Part shown: in pieces, positions 42,588-51,167 of the stretch
Layout: every line of letters begins with the position of its first letter
How positions within the stretch are numbered: position 1 is the first letter of the stretch
Assembly: GCF_003337565.1 (NCBI RefSeq)
Contig: NZ_QPJL01000002.1
Coordinates: 62,001-126,000 of the forward strand
DNA from: Paracoccus lutimaris
GTDB lineage: Bacteria; Pseudomonadota; Alphaproteobacteria; Rhodobacterales; Rhodobacteraceae
Length of the DNA stretch: 64,000 bases
Reading direction: 5' to 3'
Made by a program: the position numbers and the translations under genes
Notes under the pieces: generated by a model
Databases searched by the model: none
What the model was told of the DNA's origin: nothing
What the model saw: the letters and a program-made list of their open reading frames with translations, nothing else

Positions 42588-43774
42588 CCCGGCAGACCGT
42601 CGCCCTTCCCGATGACCCGGCCCTGAAACAGGTGCTTTCGGCGCTTTCTGCCGAGGGCGCCCAGGCGCTGGTCGTCGGCGGCGCGGTCAGGAACGCGCTT
42701 CTGGGCGAGCCGATCTCGGATATCGACATCGCCACCTCGGCCCGCCCCGACGAGACCATCCGTCTGGCCGAGGCCGCCGGGCTGCGCAGCGTGCCCACCG
42801 GCTTTGACCATGGCACCGTCACCGTCATCGCCCATGGCCGCGGCTATGAGGTGACCAGCTTTCGCCGCGACGTTGAAACCGATGGCCGCCACGCCGTCGT
42901 CGCCTATTCCGACAGCCTTGAGGACGACGCCCGCCGCCGCGATTTCACCATGAACGCGCTTTACGCCACGGCGGATGGCCGGGTTCTGGACCCGGTCGGC
43001 GGGCTTTCGGACCTTGCCGCGCGCAAGCTGCGCTTTGTCGGCGACGCCCGCGCCCGCATCACCGAGGATTACCTGCGCATCCTGCGCTTTTTCCGTTTTC
43101 TGGCCTGGTACGGGCGCGAGGCCGACATGCAGGCGCTTGCCGCCTGCCGCGAATTGCGCGCCGGGCTGAACGGCATCTCGAAAGAGCGTATCGGCCACGA
43201 AATCCGCAAGCTTCTGACCGCACCCGACCCGACCCAGGCCGTGGCCTTCATGGCCGAGGCAGGCGTACTGCCCATGGTCCTGCCCGGCGCCGACGCGACC
43301 GACCTTGCCGAGCTGATCGAATCCGAGCAGGACTTCGGCACCGGCGCCCTGCCCCGCTGGCCGCGCCGCCTTGCGCTGATGGGCGCCGATGACGCCGCCA
43401 ATGCCCTGCGCCTGACGCGGGACGAGGCGCGGATGCAGGCACAGCTGGCCGAGGCGCAGCGCATGCCCCCGCCCGCCGCCGCCTATCGCTTTGGCCGCGC
43501 GGTCGCCGCGCAATCGGTGCTGATCCGCGCCGCCCATGGCAAGGCGCCGCCCTTTGGCTGGTGCCACGGCATTGCCCGCGCCGCCGAGGCAAAGTTCCCG
43601 CTTGCTGCCGCCGATCTGGTCGCCGATCTGACCGGTGCCGCCCTTGGGCGGGCGCTGCGCCATGCGGAATCGGCCTGGATCGACAGCGATTTCACCCTGA
43701 CGCGCACGGAATTGCTGGCGCTGGCCCGCAGGCCCGTCACGGATGACGCCACCGGAAGCCCGGGCGATGCATAG
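42584..43774 (+). CDS. cca: CCA tRNA nucleotidyltransferase / poly(A) polymerase family protein
   Basis: This 396-residue class II nucleotidyltransferase has VVGGAVRNALLGEPISDIDIATSARPDE, with the GG...DxD catalytic signature, followed by VTSFRRDVETDGRHA (template Arg/Asp motif) and LEDDARRRDFTMNALYA. The neck helix RILRFFRFLAWYG and a C-terminal helical body complete it. It adds or repairs the CCA end of tRNAs; poly(A) polymerase activity cannot be ruled out, but alphaproteobacterial members of this length are normally CCA enzymes. It overlaps its upstream neighbour by 4 bp and the ABC exporter start by 8. Confidence 0.88.
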   Translation: MTRQTVALPDDPALKQVLSALSAEGAQALVVGGAVRNALLGEPISDIDIATSARPDETIRLAEAAGLRSVPTGFDHGTVTVIAHGRGYEVTSFRRDVETDGRHAVVAYSDSLEDDARRRDFTMNALYATADGRVLDPVGGLSDLAARKLRFVGDARARITEDYLRILRFFRFLAWYGREADMQALAACRELRAGLNGISKERIGHEIRKLLTAPDPTQAVAFMAEAGVLPMVLPGADATDLAELIESEQDFGTGALPRWPRRLALMGADDAANALRLTRDEARMQAQLAEAQRMPPPAAAYRFGRAVAAQSVLIRAAHGKAPPFGWCHGIARAAEAKFPLAAADLVADLTGAALGRALRHAESAWIDSDFTLTRTELLALARRPVTDDATGSPGDA

Positions 43775-45626
43775 ACTGTTTGCGCGCATGATCGACGCCT
43801 TCCGGCCGGCGGATGGCCCGCCGCCGCATACGCTGCTGGCCTTTTTCCGCTGGTGCCTGTCGGGCGCCTGGCCGGGACTTGGCTTTGCCGCCTTCACCTC
43901 GGCGCTTGGCGGGGTCACGGATGTGGCCTCGGCGGTGCTGCTGGGGGCGGTGGTCGATGCCGTCGTCTCGACGCCCGTGGATCGGATCTGGGCCGATCAG
44001 GGCTGGCTGATCCTGGGCTTTACCGCGTTTTTTCTGGTGATCCGTCCGGCCATCGTCGGCCTGTCCACCGCCAGTTCCAGCGTCATCATCAACCCCAATA
44101 TCCTGCCCTTGGTGCTGTCGCGGCTGCATCGCTGGACCATGGGCCATGCGGTCACCTTTTTCGACAACGATTTCGCCGGCCGCATCGCGCAGAAGCAGAT
44201 GCAGACCGCGCGGGCGGTGACCGAGGTCGCCTCGGAATTCGTCAATGTGGTGACTTTCGCGCTGGCCTCGGTGATCGGCTCGGCGGCGTTTCTGGTCTCG
44301 GTCGATGGCTGGGGGGCGCTGGCGCTGATCCTGTGGCTTGTCGCCTATATCCTGCTGATCCGCTTTTTCATGCCGCGCATCCGCAGCCGCTCGGCCCGGC
44401 GTGCCTCGGCGCGGGCGATGATCACCGGGCAGGTCGTCGACACCATCACCAATATCAAGACCGTCAAGCTCTTCGCCCATGCCGAATACGAGGACCGCGT
44501 CGCGCTTGGCGCCATGGCCGGCTTTCGCGAACGCGCGCTGGATTTCGGCCGCGTCAGCACATGGTTCCGGCTGTCGCTGATGGTCGTCGCCGGCGCCCTG
44601 CCGGTCATTCTGGTCGGCGGCGCGATCCTGTTGTGGCAGCAGGGGCAGGCCAGCGCCGGCGATATCGCCGCCTCGGGCGCCATTGCCATGCGGCTGGCGC
44701 AGATGACCGGCTTTGTCAGCATGGCGCTGATGGGGGTCTGGGGCTCGATCGGCGAGGTCGAGGACGGCATGAAGACCCTCGCGCCGCCCCATGCCCTGAC
44801 CGACGCCCCCGATGCCGAGGTGCTGGGCCGCGTTCAGGGCCGTATCGATTACGACCATGTCGATTTCGCCTATGGCCGCGGCGACGGTCAGGGCGGCATC
44901 CACGATCTGGACCTGCATATCGCACCGGGCGAGAAACTGGGCATTGTCGGTGCCTCGGGGGCGGGGAAATCGACCATGGTGTCGCTGCTGTTGCGGCTTT
45001 ACGACGTCGAGGGCGGCGCGCTCAGCATCGACGGCCACGACCTGCGGCGGGTGACCGAGGAAAGCCTGCGCCGCAATATCGCCATGGTCACGCAGGAAAC
45101 CGCCATGTTCAACCGCTCGGCGCGCGAGAATATTCTTTACGGCCGGCCCGACGCCACCGAGGACGAGATCATCGCCGCCGCAAAAGCCGCCGAGGCGCAT
45201 GATTTCATCCTTGGCCTGCGCGATCATGCCGGCCGCGTGGGCTATGACGCGCATCTGGGCGAGCGCGGCGTCAAGCTGTCGGGCGGCCAGCGCCAGCGCA
45301 TCGCGCTGGCCCGCGCGCTTCTGAAGGACGCGCCGATCCTCGTGCTGGACGAGGCCACAAGCGCGCTGGACAGCGAGGTCGAATCGCAGGTGCAGGAGGC
45401 GCTGCGCCGCGCCATGCGCGGCAAGACGGTGCTGGCCATCGCGCATCGCCTCTCGACCATTGCCGAGCTGGACCGCATCGTCGTGCTGGAGGCCGGGCGC
45501 ATCGTCGAACAGGGCAGCCATGCCGAGTTGCTGGCGCAGGGCGGCACCTATGCGCGCTACTGGAACCGCCAGTCCGGCGGCTTTCTGGGCATCGAGGATG
45601 ACGATACCTCCGAGGCGGCAGAATGA
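43767..45626 (+). CDS. ABC exporter, fused membrane and ATPase domains
   Basis: This protein of about 619 residues has an N-terminal six-helix exporter membrane domain and a C-terminal ATPase. The ATPase has Walker A GASGAGKST, Q-loop VTQETAMFN, signature [14 protein letters not shown], Walker B ILVLDEATSALD and switch IAHRLSTI. It resembles the alphaproteobacterial heavy-metal or multidrug ABCB-type exporters that act as homodimers. The substrate is unknown. ATG 43767 has a GGAAG site; ATG 43743 in the same frame would add eight residues. It overlaps the methyltransferase start by 4 bp. Confidence 0.88.
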   Translation: MHRLFARMIDAFRPADGPPPHTLLAFFRWCLSGAWPGLGFAAFTSALGGVTDVASAVLLGAVVDAVVSTPVDRIWADQGWLILGFTAFFLVIRPAIVGLSTASSSVIINPNILPLVLSRLHRWTMGHAVTFFDNDFAGRIAQKQMQTARAVTEVASEFVNVVTFALASVIGSAAFLVSVDGWGALALILWLVAYILLIRFFMPRIRSRSARRASARAMITGQVVDTITNIKTVKLFAHAEYEDRVALGAMAGFRERALDFGRVSTWFRLSLMVVAGALPVILVGGAILLWQQGQASAGDIAASGAIAMRLAQMTGFVSMALMGVWGSIGEVEDGMKTLAPPHALTDAPDAEVLGRVQGRIDYDHVDFAYGRGDGQGGIHDLDLHIAPGEKLGIVGASGAGKSTMVSLLLRLYDVEGGALSIDGHDLRRVTEESLRRNIAMVTQETAMFNRSARENILYGRPDATEDEIIAAAKAAEAHDFILGLRDHAGRVGYDAHLGERGVKLSGGQRQRIALARALLKDAPILVLDEATSALDSEVESQVQEALRRAMRGKTVLAIAHRLSTIAELDRIVVLEAGRIVEQGSHAELLAQGGTYARYWNRQSGGFLGIEDDDTSEAAE

Positions 45627-46843
45627 GCCAGTGGACCATCGAACGGCTGGGCCGCAAGGGCGACGGCGTCGCCATCTCGGACGATCGGCGCGCGCTGGCC
45701 GCCCTGACCCTGCCCGGCGAGGTAATCGAGGGCGAGGCCGGGAACGGCCGTATCCCCAACCCCAAGATCCTCACCCCCTCGGACCAGCGGGTGCGGCCGG
45801 CTTGTGGGCATTACCGCGCCTGCGGCGGCTGCTCGCTGATGCATGGATCCGAGGATTTCCTGCGCAACTGGAAGGTGGGCGTCGTCAAACAGGCGCTGCG
45901 CGCACAGGGGCTGGCAGCGCCGGTTGCGGGGGTGCATGTCTCGCCGCCCCGCTCGCGCAGGCGGGCAGTGCTGTCGGGGCGGCGGCCCAAAAAGGGCGCG
46001 CTGGTCGGCTTTCACGCCCGCGCCTCGGATGTGATCGCCGATATCGCCGATTGCCATGTGCTGCGCCCCGCCATTCAGGCGGCGCTGCCCTTGTTGCGGC
46101 AGCTGACCGTCACCGGCGCCTCGCGCGCGGGTGAGCTGTCCTTGGCGGTGACCGAAACGCCCGCCGGGCTGGACGTCGCCGTGCGCGGCGGCAAGCCCAT
46201 GGATGCAGCGCTGTTTCAGGCCCTGGCCGCGCTGGCCGATCAGGGCGATCTGGCGCGGCTCAGCTGGGACGACCAGACCATCATGCGCCGCCCGCCAGCC
46301 CTGCCCATGGGCCGTGCGCAGGTGGTGCCGCCGCCCGGCAGCTTTCTGCAGGCCACCGCCGAGGGCGAGGCCGCCCTGGTCGCCGCGATCCGCGACATGA
46401 CGCGCGGCGCCGGGCGGGTGCTGGACCTGTTCGCGGGCTGCGGCACATTCTCGCTGCCGCTGGCCGAAACCGCCGAAGTTCACGCCGTCGAGGGCCTTGC
46501 CGCACCCCTGGCCGCGCTGGACGCAGCCGCCCGCCGCGCCCCCGGTCTGCGCCGAATCACGACCGAGACGCGCGACCTTGCGCGCCGCCCGCTTTTGCCC
46601 GAAGAGCTGGCTTATGACGCAATCGTGATCGATCCGCCCCGCGCCGGCGCCGAGGCGCAGGCCCACGAGATTGCCCGCGCTAAGGTCGAGAAACTGGCCT
46701 GGGTCAGCTGCGATCCGGTGAGTTTTGCGCGCGATGCGCGGATTCTCGCTGACGGCGGCTATCAGATCGCCCGGCTTTTCGTCGTGGATCAGTTCCGCTG
46801 GTCGCCGCATGTCGAAACCGTGGCGGAAATTCGCCGACGCTAG
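45623..46843 (+). CDS. Class I SAM-dependent RNA m5U methyltransferase (RumA/TrmA family)
   Basis: This 406-residue protein begins with a short TRAM-like segment and a [4Fe-4S] cluster motif, CGHYRACGGC, with a further Cys in IADCHVLRP, as in RumA. The methyltransferase domain has VLDLFAGCGTFSLPLAE (motif I), IDPPRAGAEAQA (motif IV region) and the catalytic Cys in WVSCDPVSFARD. It methylates a uridine in 23S rRNA (or tRNA) through a covalent Cys adduct. It is the last gene of the coupled hslO-to-methyltransferase series. Which uridine is targeted is not decided. Confidence 0.9.
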   Translation: MSQWTIERLGRKGDGVAISDDRRALAALTLPGEVIEGEAGNGRIPNPKILTPSDQRVRPACGHYRACGGCSLMHGSEDFLRNWKVGVVKQALRAQGLAAPVAGVHVSPPRSRRRAVLSGRRPKKGALVGFHARASDVIADIADCHVLRPAIQAALPLLRQLTVTGASRAGELSLAVTETPAGLDVAVRGGKPMDAALFQALAALADQGDLARLSWDDQTIMRRPPALPMGRAQVVPPPGSFLQATAEGEAALVAAIRDMTRGAGRVLDLFAGCGTFSLPLAETAEVHAVEGLAAPLAALDAAARRAPGLRRITTETRDLARRPLLPEELAYDAIVIDPPRAGAEAQAHEIARAKVEKLAWVSCDPVSFARDARILADGGYQIARLFVVDQFRWSPHVETVAEIRRR

Positions 46844-46915
46844 CGAATTCTTAATCTCTGTGGTATTTGATAGCAAAATCAAGGGCGCCTGAGAAACGGC
46901 GCACAGAGGGCAGTG

Positions 46916-47437
46916 ATGATTCGGGCAATTCGCGTTCTTATCGCAGGTATTGCGCTTGCCGTGGTGGCAAGCTGCGGTGGCGGCGACAGCAGCAAAAGCA
47001 GCAAACTCAAGGCCTATAGCGGCCCGCCCGTGACCCAGGTCGTGGTCAAGAAGGGTGAGCGCAAGATGTATCTGATCAGCGGCAAGACCGCGATCAAAAG
47101 CTATGAGATCGACCTTGGCCGCCAGCCGGTCGGTGACAAGAAATACGAAGGCGATGGCAAGACCCCCGAGGGGCTGTATTTCATCGACCGCCTGAATCCC
47201 AACAGCCGCTATCACCTGTCGGTCGGGATCTCCTATCCGTCGGTCCAGGACGTGGCCGAGGCGGCGGCGCTGGGGCTGCGCCCGGGCGGCGACATCTTCA
47301 TCCACGGACTTGGCCCCGAAGGCCGGGCGCTGAACAAGGCCGACTGGACCGCCGGCTGCATCGCCGTAACCGATGAAGAGATCGAAGAGATCTTTGCCAT
47401 GCTGCGGCCGGGGACGCCGATCTTCATCTATCCCTGA
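46916..47437 (+). CDS. Lipoprotein L,D-transpeptidase (YkuD domain, YafK-like)
   Basis: This 173-residue protein has a lipoprotein signal with lipobox VVASC (Cys20). A YkuD catalytic domain follows: KGERKMYLISGKTAIKSYEIDLGRQPVGDK, GKTPEGLYFIDRLN, FIHGLGPEG with the His, and DWTAGCIAVTDEEIEEI with the catalytic Cys. It would act on peptidoglycan in the periplasm, either cross-linking or hydrolysing (YafK-like). The usual SxGCIR is TAGCIA here, as in the YafK branch. ATG 46916 is one codon after a GTG (46913). A clear terminator follows. Confidence 0.85.
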   Translation: MIRAIRVLIAGIALAVVASCGGGDSSKSSKLKAYSGPPVTQVVVKKGERKMYLISGKTAIKSYEIDLGRQPVGDKKYEGDGKTPEGLYFIDRLNPNSRYHLSVGISYPSVQDVAEAAALGLRPGGDIFIHGLGPEGRALNKADWTAGCIAVTDEEIEEIFAMLRPGTPIFIYP

Positions 47438-47491
47438 AACCTGTGCCCGGGGGCCGCAACCGGCCTCCCCACCACAGTCCCAGACATGACA

Positions 47492-47517
47492 AAGCCCCGG
47501 ATGATCCGGGGCTTTTT
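47492..47517 (+). terminator. Rho-independent terminator
   Basis: AAGCCCCGGA (47492-47501), a TGA loop, and TCCGGGGCTT (47505-47514) form a perfect 10-bp stem running into TTTTT. It ends transcription of the lipoprotein L,D-transpeptidase gene. The following 170 bp to 47690 show nothing recognisable. Confidence 0.92.
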
Positions 47518-47690
47518 CGGTTTCAGGCATCGGGTCTGGCGCGATGCCGAAAGATCACGACTGCGACTTTGCCAATCGGCTCGCAGCGTCATGGACGCAT
47601 TGCCGAAAACGATGCAAGACTCTGATTCAACGGCAGATCGCGCCACGGATCGCGCCCGGTTCGGGGCGCGACCGCGTTCGGAAGAAAGGA

Positions 47691-48257
47691 TTACAGGCCG
47701 GCGCTTGCCACGACCTGACCACCGCCAAAGCCGCCCGGCGCATAGCCGGCGCTGCCGGTGATCAGCACCCACCAGATCTTGCCCGAGGGCTCCTGATACC
47801 AACCGATGCCCAGCTCGGTGGCGCGCGGATCCATCATGATGTCGCGGGTGTCGCGGTTCTGCATCCAGGCGTTCAGCGTGGTCAGCTCGTTCTCATAGGT
47901 CTCCGAGATGTTCTCGCCGACCAGCTGGCCCGAATAGCCCTGGCGGCGCACACGATCCAGCGGCGACGAGCTGTCCGAGCCGAAATGCCAGGCGCGGTTT
48001 TGCGCCGCCATGTCGCGGGCATGGGCCTTGGAGGCCGCGTCCAGCATCGGGTTTTGCACCATCGCCGGCGCACCGATATTGGCGCGCAGCGCGTTGATCT
48101 GGCCCAGAACGCGACCGGGGATCTGCGCCTCTTCGCGGCCGGTGATCCGGTAGGCTACGGGCAGCGGCTGGCCGTCGGGGCCAAGCTGCGGGCCGGGTTT
48201 CTGGCAGGCCGTCAAGGCCAGCACGGAAACAAGCGCCAAGGTCGAAAATTTCAGCAT
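47691..48257 (-). CDS. CAP/SCP-domain lipoprotein
   Basis: This 188-residue protein has a lipoprotein signal (MLKFSTLALVSVLALTAC, lipid Cys18) and a CAP (cysteine-rich secretory, antigen 5, PR-1) domain: INALRANIGAPAMVQNPMLDAASKAHARDMAAQN, HFGSDSSSPLDRVRRQGY, VGENISETY, AWMQNRDTRDIMMDPRATELGIGWY. Bacterial CAP proteins are envelope proteins of mostly unknown activity. The start at ATG 48257 places the hydrophobic core correctly. It lies between two L,D-transpeptidase genes. The 228-bp gap to the next gene is divergent and holds promoters not individually identified. Confidence 0.85.
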   Translation of the reverse strand: MLKFSTLALVSVLALTACQKPGPQLGPDGQPLPVAYRITGREEAQIPGRVLGQINALRANIGAPAMVQNPMLDAASKAHARDMAAQNRAWHFGSDSSSPLDRVRRQGYSGQLVGENISETYENELTTLNAWMQNRDTRDIMMDPRATELGIGWYQEPSGKIWWVLITGSAGYAPGGFGGGQVVASAGL

Positions 48258-48486
48258 GATGTCCTGTCCCAGGGAAGATTTTGCGCCAGCCATACAAAAG
48301 CTTGGGCCGCCCTTCAAACCCAAGATTGCGTGAGCGCCACAGCCTGTGATTCTAATGCGACAATGACGCTTGTTTGAATTGAAAGCCGCGCGCGCTCAGC
48401 ATAAATCCGCCACCAGAGACGCAATCTTCGCAAACTCGGGCAGAAAAAACCGCGCCAAGCGGTTCGCCAAGTATCAGGAGCGACAT

Positions 48487-49140
48487 ATGATCACGCCGAA
48501 AAACCCGGTATCGCGCCGGAATTTCCTGACCGCCACGGCGGCCTTTGGTGCAGCGGGCCTTGCCGCCCCGGCGCTTGCACAATCCTACGACCCCTATACC
48601 GGCCAGCCGCTGCAAGGCGCAGCCGGCGGCGCGACGCCCGATGCGGGCATGGTGCAGATCGACCAGACCCAGGATTCGCGCCGCAACATCTCCAGCTTCC
48701 GCATGCAGGACTGGCAGCCGTATTTCAGCAACCTCAAGAATGGCGCAATTCTTGTCGACCTGACCTCGCGCGCGCTGCATTACTGGTCCGAGGATCAGTC
48801 GGTCTACAAGCTGTTCCCGACCTCGGTCCCGGTCAGCGCCGACCTGACCCGCACCGGTCGCACCGAGATCATCAAGAAGGTCAAGGGCCCGACCTGGGCG
48901 CCCACGCCAGAGATGAAAAAGCGCAATCCCGAATGGCCGGATTTCGTGCCCGCCGGGCCCGACAACCCGCTGGGCACCCACGCCCTGTGGCTGAGCTGGC
49001 AGTATTACCGCATCCACGGCACGCATGACACGCGCAAGATCGGCCGCAAATCCTCGAACGGCTGCATCGGTCTTTATAACGAGCACATCCAGCAGCTTTA
49101 CGACCTGACCAATATCGGCACGCAGGTGCTGCTGATCTGA
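48487..49140 (+). CDS. L,D-transpeptidase with Tat signal peptide
   Basis: This 217-residue protein begins with a twin-arginine signal, SRRNFLT (residues 9-15), and a hydrophobic run ending APALA, so it is exported folded. The YkuD domain has GAILVDLTSRALHYW, FPTSVPVSADLTRTGRT, LGTHALWLSWQYYRIHGTHD and the active site KSSNGCIGLYNEH (Ser-x-Gly-Cys). It forms 3-3 peptidoglycan cross-links or anchors proteins in the periplasm. ATG 48487 follows AGGAGCG. It is the second such enzyme within 2 kb and is followed by a terminator. Confidence 0.88.
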   Translation: MITPKNPVSRRNFLTATAAFGAAGLAAPALAQSYDPYTGQPLQGAAGGATPDAGMVQIDQTQDSRRNISSFRMQDWQPYFSNLKNGAILVDLTSRALHYWSEDQSVYKLFPTSVPVSADLTRTGRTEIIKKVKGPTWAPTPEMKKRNPEWPDFVPAGPDNPLGTHALWLSWQYYRIHGTHDTRKIGRKSSNGCIGLYNEHIQQLYDLTNIGTQVLLI

Positions 49141-49144
49141 CAGG

Positions 49145-49168
49145 AAAGGCCCCCTCGGGGGCCTTTTT
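49145..49168 (+). terminator. Rho-independent terminator
   Basis: AAAGGCCCCC (49145-49154), a 2-base TC loop, and GGGGGCCTTTTT (49157-49168) form a strong stem with a T tract, 5 bp after the Tat-L,D-transpeptidase stop. Confidence 0.9.
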
Positions 49169-49195
49169 CTTTTGGGGCGCCTGATACCCCGGGGG

Positions 49196-50209
49196 TCAGC
49201 GCAGGCTACGCCATTGGGCCGGCGTCACGCCCTCCCATCCACGAAAGGCGCGGTAGAAGGAACTGGTGTCCTGAAACCCCAGCAGGAAGGCGATCTCGTC
49301 GATGCCGTTCTGCCGGTCGGACAGCAGATGCCGGCCCAGTTCCTGCCGTGCCTGATCCAGCAGGCCGCGATAGCTGGTCCCCTGTTCGGTGATCCGGCGT
49401 TGCAGGCTGCGCTCGCTCATGCCCAGTTCGCGCGCGATATCGGCAATCTCGGGTTTGCCGCTGGCGATGCGGCGCCTGATCAGGATCCTGACCTGATCCA
49501 GCAACGAGGATTGCGCCTCGATCTCGCCAAGGGATGCGGTCAGCGACGGGTCGAGGATGGCCAGCAGGTCGGGATTGTGCCCGGCAAAGGGCAGGTCCAG
49601 ATCGGCAAGCCGCAGCACCAGCGCATTCCGGGTCGAGCCCGTGCGGATCGGCGCGTCGAAATAGCTGCGATGGGCCTCGGTCACCGGACCGGGCCGGGTC
49701 ATTTCGACCCGCAGGGGCGTGATATGCTTTCCCGTCCCCCGCCGGCCCAGTTCAAGGATGGCGGCAAAACTCACATCCGCCGCCGCGTCCGGCTCGGGCG
49801 CGTCGGTGTAAAGCCAGCGCAGGGCAATGCGGCATTCGCTGCCGCTTTCGGTCAGGGTCAGTTCCTCGGGCGTGCAAAGACGCTTGAACCGGGCCAGCCT
49901 GTGCAGCCCGTCGCGATAGTCGCGGGCGAAAAAAGCCGACATGGTGGCCGGCGGATGGACCGAGGTATCGGTCTGGATCGTCATCCTCAGGCCGATGGCC
50001 GGGTCCTGTGACAGGCTTTCGACCGCCCGCCAAAGCGCGAAATACTGCGCCGTGGTCAGCCATGCATCCGGCGTGACATGCAGCGCCGCCGAAAGCCGCG
50101 CCTGCCGCAGCAGCGCCGGCGCGGGCAAGCCCATGGCCTCAGTTGCCTGCCAGAAGGCCTGGGGCAGCCTGCATCTGTCATTCACCCTGCTCATCGCAGC
50201 CTCTCTCAT
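49196..50209 (-). CDS. AraC-family transcriptional regulator (OruR/ArgR-like N-terminal domain)
   Basis: This protein of about 337 residues has an N-terminal arabinose_bd-type ligand domain (LPQAFWQATEAMGLPAPALLRQARL, YFALWRAVESLSQDPAIGLRM). A C-terminal AraC double helix-turn-helix follows (EIADIARELGMSERSLQRRITEQGTSYRGLLDQAR, IDEIAFLLGFQDTSSFYRAFRGWEGVTPAQWR). This type activates catabolic or siderophore genes. ATG 50209 is used; ATG 50194 with GAGAGG upstream is also possible. It lies 4 bp downstream of an SDR gene on the same strand and is likely its operon partner. Confidence 0.88.
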   Translation of the reverse strand: MREAAMSRVNDRCRLPQAFWQATEAMGLPAPALLRQARLSAALHVTPDAWLTTAQYFALWRAVESLSQDPAIGLRMTIQTDTSVHPPATMSAFFARDYRDGLHRLARFKRLCTPEELTLTESGSECRIALRWLYTDAPEPDAAADVSFAAILELGRRGTGKHITPLRVEMTRPGPVTEAHRSYFDAPIRTGSTRNALVLRLADLDLPFAGHNPDLLAILDPSLTASLGEIEAQSSLLDQVRILIRRRIASGKPEIADIARELGMSERSLQRRITEQGTSYRGLLDQARQELGRHLLSDRQNGIDEIAFLLGFQDTSSFYRAFRGWEGVTPAQWRSLR

Positions 50210-50213
50210 CCCG

Positions 50214-51041
50214 TCACATCTGGCTTTTGATAAGCCGGTCAAAGACCCGGTCGCCCAGCCATTTGCGCACCCAGATCATCATTTTGGCATATTTCCCGGC
50301 CGCATAGCGCGTCTTTGGGCGCGGGGATTTCACCGCATCGCCCACCACCTCGGCGATCACCCTGGGGTCGGTGCCCCGGCGGTGACCATAGCTGCGCTCC
50401 ATCGAGGCGGCGACGCTTTGCGCCACCTTTGCATAGGGCCCGTCGCCCGAGCGTTCCTGAATACCCTGTGAGGCCGCCGCACCAAAGCCGGTCTCGATCA
50501 GCCCCGGCTCGATCACCACGACACGGATGCCAAAGGGCTCAAGTTCCAGCCGCAGGCTGTCCGACCAGCCCTCCAAAGCGTGTTTGGTGGCGTGATACCA
50601 CGCGCCCAGCACGGTATAGATCTTGCCGCCCATCGAGGTGATGTTGACGATGGTGCCCCGGCCCTTGGCCCGCATCGCGGGAAGCAGCAGTTGCGTCAGG
50701 CGGGCAGCGCCGAAGACATTGACCTCGAACTGATAGCGGGCCTCGTCCAGCCCGATCTCCTCGACCGGGCCATAAAGCCCGTAGCCGGCATTGTTCACCA
50801 GCACGTCGACGCCGCCCGATCTCTCAGTGATGGCGGCGACCGCCGCGACGATCTCGGCATCCTTCGAGATATCCATCCTCAGCGCCACCGCGCCAAGCTG
50901 GACAAGATCCGCCATCTTGTCGGTGCTGCGGGCGGCCACATAGACCAGATAGCCGTCGCTGATAAGACGTCTGGCGATGGCCTTGCCCATGCCGGACGAG
51001 GCTCCGGTCACAAGGGCGGTGGGCTGGTTCTGGCTGTTCAT
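50214..51041 (-). CDS. Short-chain dehydrogenase/reductase
   Basis: This 275-residue classical SDR has the cofactor motif VTGASSGMGKAIA, the structural NNAGYG motif, catalytic YHATKHAL (YxxxK) and the preceding Ser in ITSMGGK. The pattern after the first strand (AARSTDKM) suggests NADP preference. The substrate is unknown. ATG 51041 follows AAAGGTG. It is followed at 4 bp by the AraC regulator gene. A palindrome, TTGCATTGAACGCAA, is centred 23 bp upstream. Confidence 0.87.
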   Translation of the reverse strand: MNSQNQPTALVTGASSGMGKAIARRLISDGYLVYVAARSTDKMADLVQLGAVALRMDISKDAEIVAAVAAITERSGGVDVLVNNAGYGLYGPVEEIGLDEARYQFEVNVFGAARLTQLLLPAMRAKGRGTIVNITSMGGKIYTVLGAWYHATKHALEGWSDSLRLELEPFGIRVVVIEPGLIETGFGAAASQGIQERSGDGPYAKVAQSVAASMERSYGHRRGTDPRVIAEVVGDAVKSPRPKTRYAAGKYAKMMIWVRKWLGDRVFDRLIKSQM

Positions 51042-51056
51042 GTTGCACCTTTGCTT

Positions 51057-51071
51057 TTGCATTGAACGCAA
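51057..51071. promoter_or_regulatory. Near-palindromic operator candidate before the SDR gene
   Basis: TTGCATTGAACGCAA reads TTGC-N-TT-N-AA-N-GCAA and is symmetric except at three paired positions. It sits 16-30 bp before the SDR start codon, where a repressor or activator would overlap transcription initiation. The co-transcribed AraC protein is one candidate binder, but AraC sites are usually direct repeats. Confidence 0.4.
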
Positions 51072-51167
51072 CTTAGTCAGCAGGTCCCGCCATATCACTT
51101 GCACAAGGCGCCATTGATGTGGCGAAAGACGCCAAGGATGCCGAGCGAGAATGGCCGGCGGCCGGGA

